This document shows positions 54,772 through 62,825 of a stretch of 64,000 nucleotides of DNA, piece after piece. The stretch's first letter is position 1; every line of letters starts with the position of its first letter. This DNA is from JBJXGE01 sp046154185 (GTDB lineage Bacteria; Planctomycetota; UBA8108; UBA1146; JAJFFE01). The stretch is from NCBI GenBank assembly GCA_046154185.1, contig JBJXGE010000070.1:186001-250000 (forward strand). The letters run 5' to 3'. Below the pieces are notes generated by a model, which did no database searches, was not told the origin of the DNA, and was given only the letters and a program-made list of their open reading frames with translations. A program made the position numbers and the translations under genes.

Positions 54772-54984
54772 ATGCCGTCGATCAGCGAACTCCCCGCGAA
54801 TTGTCCGAGGTGCGGTTCGGATCTCGAGACGGAAGGAAAGAACACGCACACCGGCGTTGAGACCTGGGTGTACTCGTGCGTTGGCGGTTGCGGCTGGAAC
54901 GAAACATACGAGGGCGGAATTGCGCTTTGGAAGGCCATGAGCGCAGCGGAAGACGAAGCAACCCGCGATTCGCACGCGCCATAA
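54772..54984 (+). CDS. Small zinc-ribbon protein
   Basis: 70 residues with an ATG behind GAAAGG. Two cysteine pairs form a zinc ribbon: LPANCPRCGSDLETEGKN and YSCVGGCGWNETYEGG (C-x2-C and C-x3-C), with a beta-hairpin-like HTGVETWVY between them. The C-terminus is an acidic helix (ALWKAMSAAEDEATRD). No larger family can be named; such stand-alone ribbons bind nucleic acid or protein. It is followed by the convergent thioredoxin-like gene. Confidence 0.7.
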   Translation: MPSISELPANCPRCGSDLETEGKNTHTGVETWVYSCVGGCGWNETYEGGIALWKAMSAAEDEATRDSHAP

Positions 54985-55038
54985 GCACAAGGTTCGAAGT
55001 TGCGCGATCGCTTCGAAGCTCGACGTGGACCCAGCGAC

Positions 55039-55521
55039 TTACGCGCCTTTGGCGAAGGGAGCGAGTTTCTTCTGGAGCTCCTCGGGGCCGGGATCGCCTT
55101 CGATGCGGGAGAGTTCTTTGCCATCGGAACCGAGCACGATGACCGTGGGAAACTCCTTCACTCCGAGACGGGCGAACACATCGGGCGCGTGCTCTTTTTC
55201 GATCCGCACGAGCTCGAAGCGATTTTTCACGAAGTCACTGAACGGCTGGTTGGACAGCGTACCGCTGTCCATGCGCACGCAGGCCAGTCACCATTCCGAG
55301 CCGGCTTTGACGAGGACCGCCTTGCCACTCTTGGCGGCGGCGGAGAGCGCGACGTCCAGTCCCGTGCCCCAGGCAACGAGCGATCCTTCGGCAGGTGCAA
55401 AGTACTTCAGGGCGCCGAAATAGACCCCGGACAGGATGACGAGGAGACCGACGATTCCGCCGAAAATCTTGAGGGCGCGACGTTTCGGCCTCGACGCGGC
55501 CGCGTGCTGTGGATGCGACAT
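55039..55521 (-). CDS. Membrane-anchored thioredoxin-fold selenoprotein candidate (W-U-x-x-C, Sec at residue 78)
   Basis: 160 residues if the in-frame TGA at 55290-55288 is read as selenocysteine. The ATG at 55521 follows GAAAGGACTC. Residues ~17-39 are a membrane anchor (LKIFGGIVGLLVILSGVYFG). The thioredoxin fold starts with GLDVALSAAAKSGKAVLVKA, reaches GSEW, and then has TGA-Leu-Ala-Cys (residues 78-81) where other members have W-C-x-x-C. It continues in the same frame with VRMDSGTLSNQPFSDFVKNR, then FELVRIEKEHAPDVFARLGV and the cis-proline motif KEFPTVIVLGSDGKEL. A SECIS-like hairpin lies at 55252-55270. A conventional call would give two pieces, an N-terminal piece ending at the TGA and a C-terminal piece from 55278. 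UxxC would be a reactive thiol-selenol pair, probably a periplasmic disulfide reductase or isomerase. A simple nonsense or sequencing error is the alternative. Confidence 0.75.
55252..55270 (-). promoter_or_regulatory. Candidate bacterial SECIS hairpin
   Basis: On the minus strand GGACAGC (55270-55264), loop GGUAC (55263-55259) and GCUGUCC (55258-55252) form a perfect 7-bp stem, 8 bp if the loop is closed by G-C. The loop starts 25 nt after the TGA codon and begins with GGU. Bacterial SECIS rules ask for a stem-loop 16-37 nt downstream with a G among the first two loop bases. CUGG right after the TGA can also pair with CCAG after the stem (55249-55246), enclosing the structure. Confidence 0.65.
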
Positions 55522-55832
55522 ACCCGAGTCCTTTCGTGTGGTTGAAGCTGGTTGAGCGTTGGATCGTACCTCAAGAAACCGCGATGACAATCCAGGTTGG
55601 CCGTTCCTCGCGCTGCAAAGATGCTGACTCACTGTAGGCATCGTAAGTCGCTGCTCACAAAGCTCCTGACGCACGAGCCGCCCGCCTTGACATTCGCGCT
55701 GCACAGCAGAATCCTCTGATGGCGCGTGACGAAACGCGCGGGACTACGCATCCGAGAAAGCCGCTGCGCCGAATGCCGGCAGCGATCGTCGCGCGCGGTA
55801 CCAACTCTGGGCTCGACTCGAAAGGAAACACC
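55522..55832. other. Divergent intergenic region, possible promoter at 55687-55715
   Basis: This 311-nt region lies between the thioredoxin-like gene (minus) and the large secreted protein (plus). TTGACA (55687-55692) followed by a 17-nt spacer and AATCCT (55710-55715) is a candidate sigma-70-type promoter for the plus-strand gene about 120 nt downstream; the -10 half is poor. A GAAAGGAAACACC ribosome site closes the region. I see no gene in it. Confidence 0.3.
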
Positions 55833-58800
55833 ATGAGGCACTCTCATTCATCTGCCGCTGCGCTCGCGCTCCTGGTCAGCGCTCTTGCGCTCACCGTCCC
55901 CGCGCAGGCGCAGCCCGGCGCACTCGTCTACGAAGGCTCGACTCACAGTCCGCTTGGAGCGGCAACTTTGACTCTCGATCCGGCGCAACGCCTGATCGTT
56001 TCAAACATCGGCTCGTCGGGCGAAGACGGCGTCTCGATCCAGCTCGCCAGCTTTCGCGGCTGGACAACTGCGACAGATGTCGATGTCGACGCGATGTTCG
56101 TGGGCGCTTCGATGTCCGCGGCCGCGACCGGTTCCGATGGGAGCGGCGCGCTGATCACGCTCGCCGAGGCGACGGTGACGCGCGTTACGTCGGAGGAGTT
56201 CGTCTTCAGCGGTGATGGTGGTGGTGGCGGCGCCGCCGGCGACACGATGCGCGTCTACTTCGGCGGCCAGCTCGTGCACGAAGAGCCCGGCACTTCGTTC
56301 AGTTTCGCCGTGGGACTCTCGGGCTTCCTACACTGGCGCACACAGCGCGCGGGCGACGTGACGAGTCTCCGCATGTCCGTCGACTGCGGCGTCATTCGGC
56401 ATCGCTTCGGCGCCACGGTGATCATCGGCGACGCCGTCGAGTATTCCCGCCCTAAACCTTGCGCCGGCCTCCCGGAGGATTGCGATAACATTTCCTCGCT
56501 TCGACTCGTCGCTGGTGGATTGGGCGCCTTCACGCTCGGCGAAGAGGCGGTGCGCGCGTTGGGCACCGGATTCAGTGCGAGCGGCGCTGCGGCCTTGTCA
56601 AGCAGCGTGAGCCCTCTCGGCACTCCCGTCATGCGATGCGACAATCTCGGTTCGAGCGGACAAGACGGCGTCAGCGTTCGTTTCCCCACCCTGATGTCCG
56701 AATGCTTCGCCGACTTCACGCCGCCGGTGCCGGGCCCCGTCCCTGGCGCCTCGCTCACGATCGGCTCGCGTGGCATTGTCGCGGGAAGCGATACGTTCTT
56801 GGGCTCGCTCGCGCTCGTCGACGTGGGCGGCAGTCTCACTTGCACGCCCGACTATTCGCCCATATCGGCGACCTCACTATTGATCGAAGTCTACAACGCC
56901 GGAATGCCGGTCGTTTCGATACCGGGCGTCGTCATGCCGTCGATTCAGATCGCGGGCTCTGAATTTCCGCGCGGCTGCGGCAAACTCGATCAATGGCCGC
57001 TTCTATGTTTGTGGTCCGAGTGGCAAACCGCACGTGTCATGACCATTAACGGCACGGTCGTAGTACTTGGCGATGAGTTACGAGTGATCGCTGAAGGCAG
57101 CGTCGAGGTTGTGGCGATTAGCGAGCTGCAGCTTTCTACTTCTGGGATCTCGAGCCTCGAGTTCACGGGCGCCGGCGGAACTTCCTTCGAGTTCCCGCAT
57201 CGCCCGCCGCCAATGGACATCGACATCGATCTCCTGACCGGGAATGCGATCCTGAATTGGCAAGCTTCGATCGCCTACCGGGACATCTCCGTCACGGTCG
57301 TGGATGATGATACGCAGTCCGCGGTGGTCTACCCGGTCCCGGGCACGTCGACGCAGGTCGACCTCGGCTCCCTCACAACGAACGGTCGCATCGTCAGCAA
57401 GTTTTGCCTTGGTCAAGACACCACAGTGAACCCGGCAGAGGTCTTCGTCCTCGGTAATCGCCTGTACGGCGGCTTGAACCACTTCGCGCTCGGCGCCGCG
57501 CAGCTCTCGACCGACTCGAACGGGCTCGTCGTTTCGAATATCGGCTCCTCGGGAGAGGATGGCGTTCGGATCGAGCTCAGCAACTTCGCGGGCGTGGGGA
57601 TCCAGACGATCTGCGAGCTGCCGGGGATGCCTGTCGGGGCGTCGGTAAGCTTCAACGTCTTCAGGCCATCGGTCGGAGAATGGAGGGTCGCGGTGACTCG
57701 GGATCTCGACGGCGCCCGTTTCACTCCCTCCGATGACACCGGCACTCCGGTGACCTACACGTTGCGCGCCGGACTCGGCGATCTCACGACCTACGAGGCG
57801 ACCGGCGTCTCCGGCGACGTTGCGATCGGGTTTCTCCCTCCCGGGTTACAGAATCTCCGCTACAGCCCGGACTGGAGCGGCCCGAACTTCGTACACGTGT
57901 TTCACATCGAGGACGGGTACGTCTCGAGCGGGATAGATCCCAATCCGGACAATCTGTGTGTCTTCAATCGGTTCGAGTTCGAGGTTGAGAGCGCGCTGCC
58001 AATCTCTGGCCCGGCGTTGCAACTCGACATAAGGGGTCAGGGAGTTCCGATGCTGATGCTCGGCGAGGAGAAGCAAACGCCGGCAAGGCTAATCGCGGTC
58101 CCGACCGGAGGCACCACGCCACGGCCACGTCAAGGCAACGCGCGCGTGGTTGGGACGCTACCCACCGTGGGCACGGCTGAGCTCCACATCGAGAATCTCG
58201 GCTCGTCGGGACAGGATGTCGTCTCGTTCGATTTCGGTTCGTTGGTCTCAGAATGCTCGCTTACTTTCGCGCCGATATCACCTCCCGTCGGCATTCCCTG
58301 CGCGACGCTCACGGTCGGCGCGACGGGCGCGGTTTTCGGCCAGAGCCAGTTTCTCGGCGATGTCTCGATCGAGAATACCGGGTCGAGCCTGTCGCTGACC
58401 CCGGACTATTCACCGATCGCGGCGACCTCGCATCAAATTGATGTGTACGACCAAGGCGCGCTGGTCGCTTCCTTTCCCGGCCTCGTTTCGCCGGTGATCG
58501 AAGTGCAGGACATTGTGTTTCCGTACCGCTGCGGAAAGTTGAACCAGTGGCCGCTTCTCTGTCTTTGGTTTGAGTGGCAGAACCAGCGAGTCATCACCGT
58601 CAACGGCGCAGTGCTGCTCGGCGATGAAATCCGCGTCATCGCCGGGGGCAGCGTGGAAGTGAACGCGATCGGCTCGCTTGATCTCTCCACGCTTGTCATT
58701 CCGGAGCTGACGATCACCGCGACGACGAGCACACCCTACGTGATTCCGACGATCACCGGTCTCTCGGCGACCCAGACTCCCGATGGTCACGTGATCGTGA

Positions 58801-59276
58801 GCTGGACCAATCCCGTCGTATACGGCGGCGGCGTGGTCGTCGTCGGCGATACGCTGATCCCGCTTGCTTCACCAGCGCCGGAACAAGTCGACATCGGCGT
58901 GCCGTCGCCCGATCTCATCTACATCTGGATCAAGTTGGTCTTCGAGAAGTACTGCATCGTCATCGAGATCGACATTCCTTTCCTCCTGTCGATGAGCGGA
59001 GGACCGCAGTTCCAGCGCGGCGATGCCAACGGCGACGCGCAGCTCAACATCGGCGACCCGATCTTCCTGCTCAGCTACTTGTTCTCGGGCGGCGCGGCGT
59101 CGGGTTGCTTCGCGAGTGGCGACGCAAACGACGACGGCACGGTGAACATCGGCGACCCGATCTTCCTGCTCAGCTACTCATTCTCGGGCGGAGCGCCGCC
59201 CTCGCCGCCGTTCCCCGGTTGCGGGACGGACCCGACCGGGCCGCCACTGGCCTGCACGAGTCCGAACTGCCCGTAA
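55833..59276 (+). CDS. Large secreted protein with ~510-residue tandem duplication and dockerin-like tail
   Basis: About 1147 residues from the ATG at 55833 (GAAAGGAAACACC upstream); a signal peptide follows (AAALALLVSALALTVPAQA). The body is two related halves. Shared markers are SNIGSSGEDGV (near residues 57 and 568), NLGSSGQD (near 270 and 790), LTPDYSPIAATS or CTPDYSPISATS, and CGKLDQWPLLCLWSEWQ versus CGKLNQWPLLCLWFEWQ. The C-terminal ~80 residues are a dockerin-like tail: GDANGDAQLNIGDPIFLLSY and GDANDDGTVNIGDPIFLLSY, two calcium loops, then PPSPPFPGCGTDPTGPP. No enzymatic motif is visible. It is probably a structural or adhesive surface protein. A strong terminator follows. Confidence 0.82.
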   Translation: MRHSHSSAAALALLVSALALTVPAQAQPGALVYEGSTHSPLGAATLTLDPAQRLIVSNIGSSGEDGVSIQLASFRGWTTATDVDVDAMFVGASMSAAATGSDGSGALITLAEATVTRVTSEEFVFSGDGGGGGAAGDTMRVYFGGQLVHEEPGTSFSFAVGLSGFLHWRTQRAGDVTSLRMSVDCGVIRHRFGATVIIGDAVEYSRPKPCAGLPEDCDNISSLRLVAGGLGAFTLGEEAVRALGTGFSASGAAALSSSVSPLGTPVMRCDNLGSSGQDGVSVRFPTLMSECFADFTPPVPGPVPGASLTIGSRGIVAGSDTFLGSLALVDVGGSLTCTPDYSPISATSLLIEVYNAGMPVVSIPGVVMPSIQIAGSEFPRGCGKLDQWPLLCLWSEWQTARVMTINGTVVVLGDELRVIAEGSVEVVAISELQLSTSGISSLEFTGAGGTSFEFPHRPPPMDIDIDLLTGNAILNWQASIAYRDISVTVVDDDTQSAVVYPVPGTSTQVDLGSLTTNGRIVSKFCLGQDTTVNPAEVFVLGNRLYGGLNHFALGAAQLSTDSNGLVVSNIGSSGEDGVRIELSNFAGVGIQTICELPGMPVGASVSFNVFRPSVGEWRVAVTRDLDGARFTPSDDTGTPVTYTLRAGLGDLTTYEATGVSGDVAIGFLPPGLQNLRYSPDWSGPNFVHVFHIEDGYVSSGIDPNPDNLCVFNRFEFEVESALPISGPALQLDIRGQGVPMLMLGEEKQTPARLIAVPTGGTTPRPRQGNARVVGTLPTVGTAELHIENLGSSGQDVVSFDFGSLVSECSLTFAPISPPVGIPCATLTVGATGAVFGQSQFLGDVSIENTGSSLSLTPDYSPIAATSHQIDVYDQGALVASFPGLVSPVIEVQDIVFPYRCGKLNQWPLLCLWFEWQNQRVITVNGAVLLGDEIRVIAGGSVEVNAIGSLDLSTLVIPELTITATTSTPYVIPTITGLSATQTPDGHVIVSWTNPVVYGGGVVVVGDTLIPLASPAPEQVDIGVPSPDLIYIWIKLVFEKYCIVIEIDIPFLLSMSGGPQFQRGDANGDAQLNIGDPIFLLSYLFSGGAASGCFASGDANDDGTVNIGDPIFLLSYSFSGGAPPSPPFPGCGTDPTGPPLACTSPNCP

Positions 59277-59295
59277 ACCAAGGAAAGCGTGCGTG

Positions 59296-59352
59296 AGGAA
59301 GCGCAGGGTGGGCGAGACAGATTGTCTCGCCGCCCTGCGCTCCTTTTTTTTT
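59296..59352 (+). terminator. Rho-independent terminator
   Basis: GGAAGCGCAGGGTGGGCGAG pairs (with minor mismatches and a bulge) with CTCGCCGCCCTGCGCTCC after a short loop, and is followed at once by eight or more Ts at 59343-59352. It lies ~20 nt after the secreted-protein stop and is the clearest intrinsic terminator in the window. Confidence 0.9.
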
Positions 59353-59359
59353 GAGGTAA

Positions 59360-59975
59360 TGTCGCGCGCGAGCACACCGCGATTGGATATGCCCCTGTAC
59401 GCGTTGCGATGTCGCGGTTTTTCAAATGAAGCTCCGAAGGGGCGCAATTCATCAGCCCGGGGCGAAGCCCCGGGTAAACGGCAAGAACACGATGCAGCCT
59501 GAAAGGCTGCGACTCCGCGACTCCGAGTCGCACCCCTTCAGGGTGCGGCCTTTTCTCTTTCGTTACCCAGGGCTTCGCCGCTGGGCTGATGAATTGCGCC
59601 CCTTCGGGGCTTTTGTTGAACACGTGCGATGTCGCCCCGAATACATGGTTCTTTCAATTCGCTTCGGACATTTTAAAATTCGGCCGCGCTTCGACGTATC
59701 CGTGAACGCGGACAGACTTCGCGTGCGCGGAGGCGCGAAGCCGCGCAGTGTTTCGTTGCATTCTTGCGCGCCCATAACTGTCGCGCGCGAGCGCACCGCG
59801 ATTGGATATGCCTCTGTACGCGTTGCGATGTCGCGCTTTTTCAACCGAAGCCCCGGAGGGGCTTCGACGTCGTACGTGCGACGTCGAGTTGCAGTCATGG
59901 ATCTCAGCGATCGACAATCGATGTCATCCGTGTCAGCGCGTAGAGATGTGGGGCAAGATCAGGCCGCGGTCCCTC
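59360..59975. repeat. Intergenic palindromic repeat cluster 4 with a 66-nt direct repeat
   Basis: This fills the 742-nt gap 59277-60018 after the terminator. A 66-nt unit starting TGTCGCGCGCGAGC is present at 59360-59425 and 59779-59844 with three mismatches by my alignment. Between them are the family modules: GCGCAATTCATCAGCCCGGG, CCCGGGGCGAAGCCCCGGG (palindrome), GCAGCCTGAAAGGCTGC, CGCACCCCTTCAGGGTGCGG and CCCAGGGCTTCGCCGCTGGG. The distal module with GTGGGGCAAGATCAGG (near 59952) matches cluster 1 at 24.2 kb. No gene is called here. Confidence 0.8.
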
Positions 59976-60018
59976 GCCGATTCCGGGGGACGCGGGTTGG
60001 GCGCGCACCGAGCGCGCG

Positions 60019-61545
60019 TCAGCTTCCGAACTGGATGCCCTGCGCCAGCGGCAGCTCGCGCGAATAGTTGATCGTGCAGGTCTGTCGGCGCATGTAGTTT
60101 TTCCACGAGTCGGAACCCGACTCGCGACCGCCGCCCGTGTCCTTTTCGCCACCGAATGCGCCGCCGATTTCGGCGCCGCTCGTCCCGATGTTGACGTTGG
60201 CGATTCCGCAATCGGAACCCGCCGCCGCCAAGAAACGCTCCGCTTCGCGCACGTCCGTCGTGAAGATCGCGCTCGACAACCCCTGCGGCACTTCGTTCTG
60301 CCACGCGATGGCTTCGCCGAGTTCGTCATACTCGATGAGATAGAGGATCGGCGCGAACGTCTCCTCGTGCACGACCGGCATGTCGTGCCGCGCCTTCACG
60401 AGACTCGGCATCACGTAGCTGCCGGCCGTCGGCACGCCGATGTTGTAGCGCGTACCGCCCGTCACAACGACGCCGCCCTGTTGTTGCACGCGCGCGAGCG
60501 CATGCATCATCTGCTGCACGGCGCCGTCGTGGATGAGCGGTCCCATGAGCGTGCCGCCCGCGAGCGGATCGCCGATCTTCACTTGCGAGTACGCGCGCTT
60601 GAGCCGCTCGATCATGCCGGCGGCGATATCTTTGTGGAGAAACAGTCGTCGCGTCGTCGTGCAGCGTTGTCCGGCCGTGCCGACGGCGCCAAACAAGATG
60701 CCGCGCACGGCGAGATCGAGATCGGCGCTCGGCGTCACGATGATCGCGTTGTTACCGCCGAGTTCCAGCAGCGTGCGACCGAGTCGCTTGCCGACGACTT
60801 CCGCGACACGGCGCCCCATTTTGCAGGAGCCGGTCGCACTCACGAGCGCAACGCGCCGATCCGCGACCAAACGCTCGCCGATCGGGTGCGCGGTGCCGAC
60901 CACCAAACTAAAGATGGGCGGTGCGCCACACGACGCCAACACTGGATTCACAATATTCTGCACGGCGACCGCGCAGAGCGGCGTCAACTCTGAAGGTTTC
61001 CATATGACGCTGTCGCCGCAAACAGCCGCGAGCATCGCGTTCCACGACCAGACGGCGACGGGAAAGTTGAAAGCAGAAATGCAGCCGATCACTCCGAGCG
61101 GATGCCACTGCTCGAGCATGCGATGCCCGGGACGCTCGGACGGCATCGTGAGTCCATAGAGTTGCCGCGAAAGGCCGACCGAGAAATCGGCGATATCGAT
61201 CATCTCCTGCACTTCGCCGAGACCCTCGGGCAGGATCTTGCCCATCTCGAGCGTCACGAGTCGACCGAGGGCTTCGCGCCGTTCTCTGAGCGCGTTGCCG
61301 ATCTGCCGCACAACCTCACCGCGCCGCGGCGCCGGCCATTCGCGCCATTTATTGAACGCATCGACCGCGACGCGCGCCGCCGCTTCGTAGTCTTCTTCGC
61401 CAGCGAGCGCGACGCGACCGATCAAACTCCCGTCGTGCGGCGAATGACTCTCGAGCCATTCGCCGACCGGCCGGCGCCAAGCGCCGGCGTAGCAACCCGG
61501 GTTGTCGCGTTCGATGCCGAGCTCGGCCAAGAAGGCGTGCGACAT
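60019..61545 (-). CDS. ALDH7-type aldehyde dehydrogenase (aminoadipate-semialdehyde dehydrogenase-like)
   Basis: About 508 residues from the ATG at 61545 (GGAG 5-6 nt upstream); the frame remains open to 61986 but that part overlaps the divergent gene. ALDH features: CISAFNFPVAVWSWNAMLAAVCGDSVIWKPSE (NAD site), LVSATGSCKMGRRVAE, catalytic Glu in LLELGGNNAIIV, and catalytic Cys in GTAGQRCTTTRRLF. The Cys follows Q-R, and the C-terminus ESGSDSWKNYMRRQTCTINY is the ALDH7/antiquitin signature. Family members oxidise alpha-aminoadipate semialdehyde in lysine breakdown, or betaine aldehyde in some bacteria. It is divergent from an acyl-CoA dehydrogenase partner gene; a diverged C-terminal copy lies at 54.5 kb. 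Confidence 0.88.
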   Translation of the reverse strand: MSHAFLAELGIERDNPGCYAGAWRRPVGEWLESHSPHDGSLIGRVALAGEEDYEAAARVAVDAFNKWREWPAPRRGEVVRQIGNALRERREALGRLVTLEMGKILPEGLGEVQEMIDIADFSVGLSRQLYGLTMPSERPGHRMLEQWHPLGVIGCISAFNFPVAVWSWNAMLAAVCGDSVIWKPSELTPLCAVAVQNIVNPVLASCGAPPIFSLVVGTAHPIGERLVADRRVALVSATGSCKMGRRVAEVVGKRLGRTLLELGGNNAIIVTPSADLDLAVRGILFGAVGTAGQRCTTTRRLFLHKDIAAGMIERLKRAYSQVKIGDPLAGGTLMGPLIHDGAVQQMMHALARVQQQGGVVVTGGTRYNIGVPTAGSYVMPSLVKARHDMPVVHEETFAPILYLIEYDELGEAIAWQNEVPQGLSSAIFTTDVREAERFLAAAGSDCGIANVNIGTSGAEIGGAFGGEKDTGGGRESGSDSWKNYMRRQTCTINYSRELPLAQGIQFGS

Positions 61546-61740
61546 GCTCACTCCGTTCTCTCGCTTGAATTCAAGGAAACTGACCCCGCGCAGGATATCG
61601 GCGTCGCGCTTCACCATCGACCCCGGTCCGCCATCGACGCGAGATTCCAGGAGACGGTGACACGCCGTGTCGGCATCGGCGACACTTAGTCCCGCATTTC
61701 CGAATAAAGCGGCGTTTCCGAAACACGAAAGGAACACATC

Positions 61741-62625
61741 GTGGCGATTCAACGCGTCGGAGTGGTTGGTTGCGGACTCATGGGCAGCGGCATTGCGGAG
61801 GTCTGCGCGAAGGCCGGCTTCGAGACGCTGGTCGTCGAATCCGATGATACGCAGCTCGCGCGTGGGCGCGGCCGCATCGAGAGTTCGATGAACTATGCCG
61901 TCAAGAAAGAGAAGCTCTCGCCCGCCGAACGCGACGCCGCGCACGCGCGCATCAAGTACTCGGTGCGCATGGAGGATCTCGCCCACTCAGACTTGGTCAT
62001 CGAAGCCATCATCGAGCAGCTCGCCGCCAAGGAAGCGCTCTTTAAGCGCCTCGATAGCGTCGTGCAGAAGAGCGCGCTGTTCGCCTCGAACACATCGAAC
62101 TTATCGATCACCGAATTGGGAGTCGCGAGCGGTCGACCCGCGCAGTTCGGCGGCCTTCACTTCTTCAACCCCGTGCCGGTCATGCAGCTCGTCGAAGTCG
62201 TGCGCTCGACGCTCACGAGTCCAGCCACGCACGAGCAGCTCCTCGACTTCGCACGTCGACTCGGCAAACAGCCGATTCAAGCCCGCGACACGTGCGGCTT
62301 CATCGTCAACGTGTTGCTGCTGCCGTTCCTCTACGATGCGATTCGTTTGGTCGAGCACGGCGTCGCGAGCATTCCCGACATCGATAGCGCGATGAAGCTC
62401 GGCTGTGGCCACCCGATGGGACCGCTCGAACTCGCAGACTTCGTCGGCATCGACACGACACATCACATCAGCGTCACGATGTTCGATGAATACAAGAGCG
62501 AGCGCTACGCGCCGCCGCCGCTTCTCAAGAAGATGTTTCTCGCCGGTCTCCACGGCCGCAAAACCGGCAAGGGCTTCTACGACTATGCGGATCCAAAGAA
62601 CCCGAAACCGATGCGGCTCGTGTAA
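61741..62625 (+). CDS. 3-hydroxyacyl-CoA (3-hydroxybutyryl-CoA) dehydrogenase
   Basis: 294 residues with a GTG start and GAAAGGA upstream. NAD domain: RVGVVGCGLMGSGIAEVCAK (GxGxxG), then FASNTSNLSITELGVAS and the catalytic His and motif GGLHFFNPVPVMQLVEVVR (H-F-F-N-P). The C-terminal domain DTCGFIVNVLLLPFLYDAIRL and LGCGHPMGPLELADFVGID (C-G-x-P-M-G-P) ends with LHGRKTGKGFYDY. It oxidises 3-hydroxyacyl-CoA, as in butyrate/PHB or beta-oxidation pathways. No thiolase or crotonase is adjacent. It is divergent from the ALDH7 gene with a 195-nt spacer. The hairpin terminator after it is strong. Confidence 0.92.
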   Translation: MAIQRVGVVGCGLMGSGIAEVCAKAGFETLVVESDDTQLARGRGRIESSMNYAVKKEKLSPAERDAAHARIKYSVRMEDLAHSDLVIEAIIEQLAAKEALFKRLDSVVQKSALFASNTSNLSITELGVASGRPAQFGGLHFFNPVPVMQLVEVVRSTLTSPATHEQLLDFARRLGKQPIQARDTCGFIVNVLLLPFLYDAIRLVEHGVASIPDIDSAMKLGCGHPMGPLELADFVGIDTTHHISVTMFDEYKSERYAPPPLLKKMFLAGLHGRKTGKGFYDYADPKNPKPMRLV

Positions 62626-62626
62626 G

Positions 62627-62675
62627 CGGTAGGCCCAGAACAAGCGCTGCGCGCTCGTTCTGGGCCTACCGTTTT
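62627..62675 (+). terminator. Strong terminator after the hydroxyacyl-CoA dehydrogenase gene
   Basis: CGGTAGGCCCAGAAC (62627-62641) pairs exactly with GTTCTGGGCCTACCG (62657-62671). The inner arms AGCGC and GCGCT extend the stem around TGC. TTTT follows. It begins 2 nt after the stop codon. Confidence 0.85.
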
Positions 62676-62676
62676 C

Positions 62677-62780
62677 CGAGGGGTGTTGCTCCAACACCCC
62701 TCGCGGTCGTGGCTCCGCCACGACCGCTTCACCCCAACGAGCTCGCCTCCGGCTCGTGGCTCGCCTCCGGCTCGAGACGC
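62677..62780. repeat. Array of perfect hairpins and a direct repeat
   Basis: Two more hairpins follow the terminator without a gap: CGAGGGGTGTTG-CTC-CAACACCCCTCG (62677-62703) and CGGTCGTGG with CCACGACCG around CTCCG (62704-62726). Then GGCTCGCCTCCGGCTC-type units repeat in tandem at ~62740-62775. The whole lies between the dehydrogenase and the convergent esterase gene. Possible roles are a stacked terminator or an mRNA-protecting structure. Confidence 0.6.
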
Positions 62781-62825
62781 TCCATATGCGCGAAGCGATT
62801 GCATAGAATCGCGCTTGTTTCAGAG

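Noticed and set aside
59426..60067. Long open frames through repeat cluster 4
   Set aside because: They read through palindromic repeats that give open frames in several directions at once. There is no ribosome site or domain.
61546..61986. N-terminal extension of the ALDH7 gene
   Set aside because: It overlaps the divergent dehydrogenase gene and has no dehydrogenase similarity. The ATG at 61545 has a ribosome site.
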